Assembly (NCBI GenBank): GCA_028564675.1
Contig: JAOVVO010000149.1
Location: 62,001-126,000, forward strand
Direction: 5' to 3'
Length of the DNA: 64,000 nt
From: Onchocerca lupi
Taxonomy: Eukaryota > Nematoda > Chromadorea > Rhabditida > Onchocercidae
The notes under the pieces were generated by a model, which saw only the letters and a list, made by a program, of their open reading frames with translations, made no database searches and had not been told where the DNA came from. Position numbers and translations under genes: made by a program. Of the stretch, positions 1 to 12,500 are shown one piece after another; positions within the stretch are counted from its first letter, which is position 1; each line of letters opens with the position of its first letter.

Positions 1-351
1 TTAAAAGTTTTTAAATGAGCTACTATTATGCAATTCACAATTAATCAATAATATTGCTAGATTCCAACTTTCAAGATTTTTTTCATTGGAAATAATTCAA
101 TAGATTCTTCTTCACGTAAGAGATATTTATCAGGTTTATCGGCAGCATGGAATTATTATATATATAAATATAAAATTAGAAATATCGTAGCGATAAATCA
201 ATCGTCTTCGTATCAACACGTTCTCTATTACATATAATACTTATCGAACTTTCCAGGATCGATTACACGCAACACTTACGTTACTTTTCAGTGCTGATTA
301 TACGTAGCACTTGCACAGGGCTTATACAAAATATTCATTAATTTTACTTAC
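1..351 (-). other. lat-1 intron after the GPS exon (start only)
   Basis: AT-rich sequence downstream of the 352 donor, with a TA-rich run near 153-170. I see no transmembrane-type coding frame here, so the TM1 exon must lie beyond position 1. Confidence 0.7.
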
Positions 352-516
352 CTCCTGGTAATGAACATTCATGAGAACAGCAAAGTACGTCAAATGATTG
401 CAATGACATATAGTATGGGTTGTATTATGCAAATTGACCACACAACCATACGATGACCACTGCAAACGTGTATGATTCCACCACACGCATTGTGGCGTGG
501 AAAGGTTCACTTGATC
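352..516 (-). CDS. lat-1: lat-1 exon 10: GPS autoproteolysis motif
   Basis: 165 bp, residues 475-529. Four cysteines (484, 499, 511, 513) and tryptophans 486, 487 and 494 give the GPS pattern C-x-W-W...W-x5-C...C-x-C. The catalytic His515-Leu516-Thr517 is intact, so self-cleavage before Thr517 is predicted, leaving the TYFAVLM tethered agonist on the C-terminal fragment. Donor GAG|gtaagt. Confidence 0.95.
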
Positions 517-3500
517 CTGTCAGATAAATTAATTTAAATGCAAGAATCATTTATTACAGTTATTTAATTGCAACTAATTATCAGTTTTCTTTACTTATTT
601 TGCTGCTGAAATTAAACATATAGCTCTTTTAAAACTAGATAATACCTTTCATCGATTTTCCTTTTCTTATTGAATAATTACTGTTAATTAAAACCTTTTT
701 TTCAGTTTAAATTTTACGTTTATAGGTAAATTTTACCTGTAAACGCTAGCTCACCTCCTTGCTTGCTCATTATTGGAAATCAATTATTTAATCTTGTAGC
801 TGCAGCTATTTTTCCCGCTATTTAGCTGTCAGCTACTTTAGAGAAATAATTCAATTTCTTGAAATTCCGATCTCAAAAAGATTGCTATACCTCTGTTGAA
901 AATGTAATAATGACTGGTTTTTGAAGATGATCAATGGTTTGAATTTTGTTATCGCTATTTATTATTGATAAGGAGACTATTTTTGATGCAACTTGTCGTG
1001 GTACCACGGTACCATCTGCATTTTGGAGTGGTTCAGGTTCCAGATATTTACCCATCGATGAATATGCCACATAAAGAATTTTGGATTCATCTGTAATATA
1101 TCTTCCGACAAGTCACACATAAATTGGATTTTTTTAAAAAATTGCAACGTGCTACAGCATAGAAGTATCTTTGAATTGACCGAAGAACTTAAATTCTGGA
1201 ATTTCAATTCATTCAAACATTTTTATCCTCTAATCTTTTCAGTTCCAGGATAACATGAATGAAGGAATATTATGCAACTATAATAAGCAATTTTAATAAC
1301 GAAGGGAAAATCAACAAACCGATCGCATTATTACGCAAAGTCAATGCCTCTCGCGGAATATTAACTGTATCGTCGGTTGTACGATACAAGCTCGTACTTG
1401 GAAAAGCTATATAATCATATACTCGAACAGCTGATAGTTCAAGTCCAACATCTGAAAGTTATAATTCGTGTAGATTCTGCCGTATTTGCACGTTGTAATC
1501 AGCAATTGAAAATCAAATTCATTAAGAATCGAAATTAAAATCTCATTCTTAATCGCCAAAATGGTACTACATTATTAGGACAGTATCATAGAATGAATCA
1601 TAATTATAATTTTCAACAGAAGTATTACTATGAAGACCAAGGACAGAATTTGAATTACTGCAATCATTTCGAACTAAGAATTAGAAGAATGCCTTAAAAT
1701 TACTAAAATTATTGAAGGAGAGAGGGAGGCAAATTTTCCAAGATCTTTAGACTCTCAAGTAATTCAAATCAGTTAATTAATCTCATTACTGTTAGATATT
1801 AAAGATGAAAAAATTTTACACAAACCAAATCAATAACATATAATGTTTTACAACCAATTTCATCATTGAACAAACACGAACTATTGATTGCTTTTTTTTT
1901 TTTTAAGAAATTTGATGAGATTATTCCAAGCAGTTCAAAATATATGCAAAAGAGGTATCGTACCGATATTAGGTTTCATGATGATCCTCGGTGCATCAGG
2001 AGTAACTAAAGGACTGATAATCATGGAAACTTGATCCACGATACCCATCAACAAATCAGCTACCATTTGCCGTTTTTTACCTTTCAAATCGTTCCATGCC
2101 AATGACTGCGAATCTTTCGCCATATTATTAACACTTTCCACAACCAACTACAATTAAGACTCGATTAGCAAATTCAAATAAAAACTACAAAATTAATTAA
2201 AACGAAAATTATAATAAAAATCTGCAAAAACTAATCAATATTGCTGTACTGCACCATCACTAATAGCAATTTATTCAATGAAAATTAAAAATTGTGTGAA
2301 AAATAGTACTTCAATAAATTTATCCACATCATTGTCATATATTATAGTTGGAATAAGTAATTTTATGGCACGGGAAAGAGCAATCAGATCACCACCAATC
2401 AACGATTCTCGCCGTGTTCGTTGTTGAATTTCGTGCAGAAATTCCAATCGATCCAATGGACCATCCGCTTCCTCAGCATCCATAAGTAAACTTAAATATC
2501 GAATTAAAATTAAAGACTAGTAAAGAATTTTTTGGGCAGTTAGGCAAACTAAAACTTGTAGTAAGCTTGAAATAAATAACATTATTACTTAGCATAGATG
2601 TGTCTACAGTCAGAAAAATATTTTAAATTTTAAAATAAAGAGAAATTTTTTTCGTACCCATTACTCCACGTACTAACACAACGTGACAAATCTGGTCCAT
2701 CTGATTTCCACAGTCCATCTGATCCACATATCCATTCCGCATAACCTGTTGATCCGATTGGACATGACACTCGAGCGGTCATGCCAAATTCTGTTTTTGG
2801 CCAATCAATGTCACGTTCTGTTATCATATCACAGAACAACTGTTTACCATCATTTTCTAACAAATTCATCGTCCTTTAAATTATTTGAATCAATTCAACT
2901 AAAGTTAATTTGAGATAAACTCCAATCTCTTCGAGCTTTCTATTCAGTTTCCTCTAAATTCATAAATTTAACCGAACATTACTTACGTGGATTTAATTCC
3001 TATCGATGATTTCGTTATACCAAGTATTGTCCTATCAGTAACTGCTATATTGGATGTTGCCATTGACGTACTTGTTGTTGTCTTTACTGCAAATTTCATC
3101 TTTCCTTTTTTGTAAGTAATTTGAGAATATTCTATTTCTCAAATAAAACTTTAAACAAAATTAGTGAATTGTGGACAGAAATTATTTTTGTGCAAATTAT
3201 GCCAACTGTTAAGAATGTGCAAAATAGAGACGAACACGAACGAACATGAAACTAAAATGTGTGCAACAAGTACGATATGTTTCCCCGAATTTATTTATTT
3301 TTAAAACAAAACTTCAATTTTTAATTCTCATTTTATATTTCAAGAAATATTATTCATCAAAATCATGTGTAATCTGTTTTGAATTTATAGTCTGAACCGT
3401 CTATCTGAAGCAACATTTTCTAAAAATTAAAGTTTAATTTCGAAAAGTGATGGACTCAAAAAAGTTTATCATACTATGCTCGCGGATTCAACCACTGCTA

Positions 3501-6500
3501 TTCTTCTAACATTTCCCCACTAAATTTCGTGATAAAATCGACCTTTTATCATTATAAATTACTGCATGTACTACTTTGTTATTCAAAAAAGAAAGTAAAA
3601 AACTGATTAAATTTCAAATTTTTAAACTTTTTCGAATATAATACACGACTGCCATTACCAGTGTGTGGCTTTTCGCTGCATTTGAATTCTACATCCAGAT
3701 ATTTTTCTGTATCCGGGCATGGATCACCAAGTTGTCCATTGTTTACCGAAATGTTACATTGCGTACGACCATTACATCTGCACAAAAACGCAAGCAAAAT
3801 GAAAATGAAGTGTAAACAAAAAAGAAAAACAAACAAAAAAAAGAAAAAAAGTAGCAAACAGCAACAAAGAAAATAATAATAAAACAAAATGTGCCACAAA
3901 TATGAGTCAGTTTAATCTATTCAAAATCTGTTATTATCATTTAACAACACAAAATGAATATTTCGTAGTGTCAGATGTCGGAGAAATCGAAATATTTTTT
4001 GAAATATAGATATGACGAAATGATGACAGATCTTTGTATTCTAGAAATATCTTGATGTAACCCAGCTTTTGACTTTTACGCTATAGTTAACATACTGTAA
4101 ATTGTGTTTTGCTATGAATCCAGTCGACTCCCTGGCTCTTATCGGTATTGACGGGCGGCTATTTCCAAACTTCATCAAACTCCATCAATTCCCAATGCCA
4201 ATTACCCGCAGATGATTTCCTATTATTATCAGAAAGAAGTCCAAATTATCTCTGTATTATCGATATTTATCAATTCATTGTGCAACATAGTTGCTGCGAA
4301 TAAAATTCGTCTCAACAACAGACTTCATCACACAACAAATTCATCTATAGCAAGTTCCGATCCTCAACGATATTCGCAGTCCCTTCTTGCTGTGGAGAGC
4401 GAGGAAGTAAATGGCAAAGAATTCCTCTTTGCGAACTCCTCTTTAAATCTTATTTAAAAGATCTTTCATCTTTAAAAATAACGTTTTCTTAACTTTCATC
4501 TGATCACAAGAAGTATCATGCTTTGCATTATCTCTATTGATTATCGGATGATTCAACAGCAAATCATTTGAAATCATTCATATCCAATGAAAAAGATTTC
4601 AGAACCATTTGCTGCTTATTAAATCAAATCCACAAAATATGAGATTGATTCGCAGGAAAATATTTACACAAATATTTTCTGAAAATCTCTAATTTAAATG
4701 CATTCTGAAATTTCCAAAAATCTCCGAAGACTATTACAGGGCTTTCAGTGGGAATTGAATGACAAATTTTGCAATGATGATTTGATAAGCGGAAGAAATT
4801 AGCTAAATATCTCTAATTAGCAATTTGAATTTAGGCAAGCATTCTGGCAAATAAAAACAGAAAAACAAACAAACACAACTAATGAATACTTCTGTCACGA
4901 GAAATAATTTTGGAAATGACGGATATAGTATCGACGAACACAGTGCATGATTGATTTGCAAAAAAATTTAACTGAAATTTGTGAATTTTTTTTGGTACCT
5001 TCTATGCATGAATAAACGATTTCCAGGTATTTTGGTTCCCCGTGACATGAATCCAAACCGAAACGGCTCGTTTCGACATCAAACAAACATCGCTGTTTAT
5101 CATCGCAACTAAACCGGCAATTTATATTTTATAAAAATTTTAAACCAACTGAAAATAAAACTCTATCGTTTCTATTAACTGCTGGAGCAAAATTGATTTA
5201 ATAAGTCTTTTGAGGTTTAAATTGTACGCAAATGAATCATGAATCTGAATGGCAAACTTTCTAGTTCAAATTTTAGAAATAGTTTTCAAAGATTCTGCTA
5301 TAACTTTTGATTCTGCTAAGAAAATCATGGAAATGAGAACAATGAAATTTCTTCCATTTAAAATAAACCATCATTTTTTTTTTCATAACTCATAAATTCA
5401 TCATAGAAGTTATGAATACTATTATGACGAATGAGTTTAAAGAATGGCGAAATTCCCAATGAAGAAAGAATTCCGCTTTTTCTTCAACTAATTTCAATCT
5501 TATGAATGCATATTTCAATTTATTTATGTTTCTACATTCGATTTTTATACAGCAGCAAAAAGAAAGGATGGAAAATGATAATGGCCGAGTCCTTGGCTAG
5601 AAACTGATGATAGCCCAGTTCCTGGCTCATTTATTTATCTGTTCCGAAAGCCACTTGCTAGGCCAAATACATTATTTCATTTACTTAGGAAATGTTGGTA
5701 ATTACATTTAAGAATTGGCTAAAGAGAAATATTCGGATATATTCTATTTACAATAAAACTCAAATGTTTCTATGTACCAAAAGAGATATACCCAAATAAA
5801 AAAATGAATAAATAAACACGAAAAAAAAGTGATGAAAATCGAATTCAACAATTTTTAATTTTTTGAATAATTTAGAATTACAGGAACTCAGTACTTAGAT
5901 CATTTAATAGATTAAGTCAAAATATAGGGTCAGCTTATAGAAATAAGTGATCATAGTTAATTTAATTAAAGTTATTTTGTCATCAAATATTTGAATTTGA
6001 AGGTTTAGATTTTCATTTAACAGTAATAGAAAAGCTGTATGAACTCAAGGAATGGAAGTATCAAAGCAATAATTAGTATCAGACATAACTGTCACCTGTG
6101 CTATAATAGATCTAATTGAATAATTCTTGATTATTTCATTAGCATATCACAAATTATTTTTTTCAGTTTTTTATTTTAAATTACAAATTTACCAAATTTT
6201 TTTGTTTTTCCCTTCCTTTCTCCATTTTGATTTGGAAAAAGAAAATGACGGAAAGGTAGACAAACTGATACATCAAATTATTTTCATCTCAATTGATCCG
6301 CTGTTATTGTCGAAAAAAAAAGGAAAAAAAAATCTGAGAAAGAGGAAAATATTTGATTGAAAAAAAAAGAACAAGAAAGTTGTCCTTCAACGGATATTCC
6401 CTTTCTTTTTTCGTGGATGTTAGACCATCCGGCGTCAAAACCATGAAATTTGCCCATTTTCACTTTTTGAAATCAATTCACATTGTTTAAATTAAAAAGA

Positions 6501-9500
6501 AAGATGAGATTTGAAATGCAGCTTTCGTTTTTTTTTTTTTCTTTTTATAATAGAATGAAAAAAAAAATTTCTCTTCTATTCTTTGTCTCTTATATATTTA
6601 ATTAATAACTGTAGCTTCAATCCTATTTTAATTTTAGTTATTAAATTTTTATTTGTTTTTTGCCTATAAATCTCTCGCCTTTTTCTTCATTCTGATTTTC
6701 AGATTCTGAACAATCCTTCTTCACTGTTATAATATATTCTCTCCTTCAATGATCTGAGAAAAATGTGCACGAATTCGCCAAAAGATCAATGAATACCGTA
6801 TAATTACAGTATAATGACCACTCATCTTCCTATGAATAACAACAATCTGCGAAGTACATATTATCATCTTATTTTCCAGCCATCTTCGATGTCCTCTAAC
6901 CAAAACATTCATAAACAAATTTATATCCATAGGTATATGTATGTGTGTGTGTGTGTGTGAAGTGATACGTAGATTAATTTGATTGTTATCAGCTTTCATT
7001 ATATTGAATGATTTTCATTCTGATTTGATTACTGGAATCTAACGAAGAGAATCAAACTTCGACAACTGGATTTATTTCTTGATCAAAGTCATCCTAATTC
7101 CTTAAAAAACATTCTGAAATTTAATCCGTCCACAGATAAAAGTTAAAATTAAGGATAATATATGATATAAAATTTGAAAATTAAGTCAGATAAATTCTAA
7201 AAACGTGAATTATTCCAAATCATTACAAATAATTCTAAATATAAGATTATACAAGACACTGATCCTTCCGATTATCAACAATGGATCACTTCACCTTTAA
7301 AAGATGCCTAATAAACATTTAATCTAAAAAAGAAAATGCCTTAAATGTTTAATTTTGTAAGAATTTTGCAAATATTGAATCCTTCCAAAAATACAGAGGA
7401 CATCTGAAATTGTCATAAACAATTATTGCAAATGAGATTAAATTTTGAAAGTGTATCAGTTGTAACTGGCCATAAAAAGGTGTCACAGATGTCCAGTTGA
7501 AAAAGCAATATAATTTTAATTATTTATCGACAAGTTGCAAAGAGTTGTAAATACAAGTCTAAATTGATTATCCAACGGATAGATAGGAATGCAAGAGGAA
7601 GGAGAGTAGGGTAAATGACCAGGTAAGGTAAAAATTTTCATGTTTACCGATGAAAAATGAGCTTTCCTTGCTTTTCCTCACACAAGTTGCGACACTGAGA
7701 GAATGAATTCTATGTCAACGAGAGCGAAAGTAGCAATCATCGACAAATATTAATTATCTATTTCAGTTTGTAATTTGAGACGATAATTCCTTTTTTTTTT
7801 TCGCATTCAGGATAGACATCTCTCATTTCCATTAACTATCTCTGAATGAAACCGTAATTAACGACTTATTCAAACGGAAAGGAAAGATCGTCACATTATT
7901 TGCAATTTAACAATAGCCTTTTAACCGTTGGTGACAATTTTCAGACTTTCAGTTCACAAATGACCCATTCTAATGCCATAGTCCGCAAATTGTAAATAAA
8001 AATTAGCAATATTCTTCAGAAAAAAAGGGAAAAAATAGTTGATAATAGCAATAAAATTTCAGGTTTTTGGAAGATTTTGAAAAAGATGTAATCAGTGCCT
8101 AAAAATGATCAAAAACAAAAAAAAATTCGAAAATTTTCATAATTTCCAAAATCGAAAGTTCTTGAAGAGAGAGAGAGAAAGAGAAAAAAAAGAAAAGAAT
8201 ATGCCATCTGCTTAATCGTTTGCTTTCTATTTTTTCCTTTTTCCTTTTTTTTTTTTTCAATTACCAGATATCGAATGTACATCGTTGTAAACGAGTAAAC
8301 CATCTAATTATCAAACAGATATATCCATCCATCTCAGATAATACTACTTAGGATGAAAAAAAGGTGGGCAGACAAATGAAAAACTGGTCTAATTTCACGC
8401 ATCACCACTCTTGGCTCAAAATGTAGCCAAGCTTCCTGTCGGCTTTTTAAGCCTCATGCTGTTATCGTTACTGTCTGCCAGGATAGTTCCAAGATTATAA
8501 GATGAATAGGTACATACACCTGCTTTCTGTAAAAAGTGCTTTTATAGGCTAATCCCTGTAAACATATCATTAAGCCTGATTACTCATTACTGAAGCTGTA
8601 TTATATCATAAGATAAAAGGATCAATGATTTAAAAGATACAGAGATTATTAATTTAAAAAAGACGAGATTATCTGACTGAATGATGCCACTAAATTAACT
8701 ATTAGTATTTAATAAATTTATTTAAACAATCTGCCAAATTAATTCCTGATTATTTTAAAATTTAAATTTACCGCCCAAGTAGGATACAAAATTGAACTAT
8801 TCTCAATGTTTTAACATTCGGCATTCAGACCGCATCCGAATCCACAACTTTGAAATCATCCTATGACAAGATCTGTCTTATCTTTCTGACGATTCAACTT
8901 TTTCATATTTTTATCTAAAAAAATCAATCTAAAAATAACACTTTCTCTTTTTTCTTATAATATTAAATTGGGATTTTTTAATTCTTCTTTCTTAAAAAAA
9001 ATTCTAGTAGTATTCGATTTAGAAAGCCCAAAAATCGTTCTATTTCTCGAAAACAAAGAGAAATTTCTGAATTCACAATGAAATAAAACAAGGAAAAATA
9101 TCACAGCAGTCCGATTATTGATAAAGTTAAATTGAATATAAGATCACTTAAACATATTCGGTCCATCAATAATATTTTTGAACTTGATCAAATATTTGAA
9201 ATTATGCTCCATAGCAATTTAAATATAATTTTAAAATATTTCTGAATAAATAGATCGAAAGTTAAATTCTGTACTTAATATCTTTAAAAATTCATAATGT
9301 TTCCAAAACAAAAAATTTCCATTAATTCTTTGATGTTTTTGTATTTTGCTCAAAATTTGTTTAGCAAAACCATCTTAGACTTGCTTGATTGCTTACAGTA
9401 ATACATATTACTCCTCAGGTAGATATTTATGTTTGCTTAATTATACAGTAAGCAGCACAGCTGTTGACCTCAACCTTAACAAACGGATCAAATGACGGAA

Positions 9501-12500
9501 AAAAAGCTGACGTTTACGTTACGATACGTCAATAAAAACCTGAACTTCTTTAAATGTTCCAATCAAACATTATCATTTATTCATGGAATAATGGATCGAA
9601 TGGATATTATAGATTTGCCAGGTGACGATAATCAAATAATAGATTAGCTCTGTGACCTGATTTAGCTTTGAAATATAACAAGTCTGACCTTTTCTGGCAT
9701 CAACACTGCTGAGTTTCTGGATTACAATAGATATTCAGCATAAAGGTCAAACCATCTGTCTAAATGTTTCCGTCGTTACAATTAACATTTTTGCGGATTC
9801 AGATGACACTTTCTTAAAATACTGTACAAGTATATATTTTCGATAGAGAGCTGAGATATAATAACGCTAAAATTTTCGTTTTCGGAATATTTCCAATTCA
9901 AAAACTCAAAGTTGAATAACTTATGCTGGATGGATTCTTTTTTATAATGGAATGGATTCCTTCACATTTACAAGGAATCCAATGGCAATATTTTCTGAAA
10001 GCCCAAAGTAATTAAATATTAAATAGCAAATAAACCTTCGGAGTTATATTATTTGAAAGTCTAAGAGATCGAATAAAAGTAAACTGATATGTTTACTTTT
10101 CAATGGTAATATCATATTTTAAAAGCAATTATATGGTCCATTTTATGACGGATAATTCTCAAAAAATGGTACAGTAAGCCAATAGGACACACATAGCAAT
10201 GTGTACATTTTATTATCCAAGAAATCGGCTTATCGAAAAAAAGAAATTTTTTTCAAAATTTTTCGAAAAGAAAGATTCGTTGAAAACGGTTATTAACTTG
10301 CAACATTTGTTTCATTCTGTAAAATTATAAGTGGAAAAAAATTTAACCTAAAAAATTCAAACATATTTTGTCGATATCATTCAAAAGCATGATATTTTTC
10401 GAGAAATTTTTCCTACTAAAAAAATAAGACTCAACGGGAAAAAAATTCCATTTATGCAATTAAATTCCTTGAAATGAGCTATTCAGAATGTTTCTTAATT
10501 TATTAAAGCTTAAAAAAGTATTACAATAAAGAAGGTTGAGAAAGAAAAAGTGGAAAAAAATAAAGTTTTATAGCCAATTATTATCGACAAAATGTGCGAA
10601 TCATAAAAAGAGAGAATAATTCAGAAAGTTTCACAAAGCTCTATTTCTGAAAAAAAAATTTATGATTTTATAAATGGGCAATTACTGCGAGTAATAAAAT
10701 ATGCTCAGTTAAATGAGACCAGAAAGTAAACTAATTTCAATTCAATCACTACGATGACTAAAATTTATTAATATATCAATGTACTGGATTAGATTATAAA
10801 CGGTATGAGCTTCAAATAATCTTTATGCAGTGTTTAAAAATTCCACTATCGATTAATTATTCTAAAACACCAAGAATTGCACATTTCTACCTCTCTTTTG
10901 GATAGAAATATAAAACTTCTTTGAAAAATTCGGCTGAAAATTAGCGGAAAAAAAGACAAAAGTGCTGCCAGAAAAATGTCCTGGTAAAAATCTGAAGAAT
11001 ATTGGAATTTGTAATATTTTTCAGTTAATTCGTCAAAAAATGATTAAAAATATTTTATCAACCATTCACTATAATTTATAAAAATTAGTTAATAGAGGTA
11101 GTCCATATTTTTAATCAGAAAAGATAAATTCAAGAAATAATCGAAGAAAAACCAACCTTAATTTCATGATGGCCAACGTCCTGTCATTTTGACATGTGGT
11201 ACTTAGATCAGTACGATGGCTCGGATTACAAAGGCCTAAGGTGAAACGTCCGTAATTTGCCAGTTGTATGGCGATGTATCTTCCGACAGGACATTCCAGA
11301 ATTGCCTCTTCACCTTCACAAAATATTTTCTGAACTGGTGCATCTGCAAAAAAGCAGAAAATAAAATGCAGTACAAAAGATTATCATAGCAATGATTCAA
11401 TATTCAAAATCTCAATTATCCAGAAAAATACGCATGTAGAAGTACCGAACTGTATCATAATTAGATCCAAATCATTTTTTTGTATTTTTGAACATAAATA
11501 TAACGGGCAAACGATGAAGTATTCATGGGAATTAGAGTATAACTTATTCTGAGCCAAATATTAAACTCGATTTTTGTCAGGCTCATACCTATATTAATTC
11601 TTTTTAGTTCTGAATTGTTTTGTTTTTAATTCTTTTTGTGTTGCCAGTCCTGAAGACTAATTGTTTTTTGATATCGGTCAGGTATACAATCTGTTTTTAT
11701 GGTTTTTTTTTATAATTATGCCTACTTTGATTGATAGTTTTGATAATTGGATATTATCTTCAATGCTGGGTACTCCTGATACTTTTCCTCGTGTTGATAT
11801 TTTGACTTTTTGAGTTACTTTTGTAGCTTTCTTAGTAATTATCAGTCCTTTCTTATTGGAGATGGTCCTGGTATCAGCTGGACTTTTCATCCACCTTCGA
11901 AAGTTGAGCATCAACCTAATTTATCTTTGGACTGCATAATTTGAGGTTTGCATATTGTTGACATTGGTCGTTTGTTGAGTGCTATAGATTTTATGTAATT
12001 ATTCAAAATATACGCTCTATTGCTGTGACTTTATTTAAGAATAATTTTTGTTTGGATTTTACCGATGTTGTCCATTCTTAATTTAAACGGTTCTTCGTTA
12101 TTTTTATTGCTTATCGTAATTTTAATACCGGAAATTAGCCGGGAATTCGATTAAACAATTCTCACATATATAAATATTAATTGATTTCGTCTGCGATGCT
12201 TAAAAATATACAAATATATTGTTCCTTTTACTTCGCAAATTTTTGTTAGAATAAATTAATGACCCACTTTTTATAGTCTCTAAAAACAGACAAAATGATC
12301 AATTTCATCTATATTTATATTAATTGACTGATTGAGTGAGCTTTCATATTATTTAGTAATATTAATAATAATGAACTTTTCTTGCGATCTTAAAAACAAT
12401 CGATATTAATTTATTTCTTTAATTTTTTAATGCTGTATTCTTGCCAAGCAACACTATCGTTTGTTAATTAACAAACACATGCTGACTTCTTATTAATTTA

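Larger units (their letters stand above)
5109..11156 (-). other. lat-1 intron 2 upstream of the alternative lectin exons
   Basis: A 6-kb intron (7.4 kb to exon 3b). I looked for a third copy of the lectin half-exon (KYLE/D plus spaced cysteines) and saw none. It holds a (TG)9 run at 6942-6959, a perfect 10-bp hairpin at 9953-9981, a paired TGACGT/ACGTCA at 9508-9531, and GC-richer patches near 5580-5665 and 8400-8520 of unknown meaning. Confidence 0.6.

Noticed and set aside
3579..3899. 106-codon minus-strand frame
   Set aside because: It is exon 3b of lat-1 read through its pyrimidine tract (poly Phe/Leu) upstream and its donor downstream; not a separate gene.
4212..4457. 81-codon plus-strand frame between the two lectin exons
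   Set aside because: Opposite to lat-1, no homology; the antisense was checked for a further lectin half-exon and lacks the cysteine and KYL pattern.
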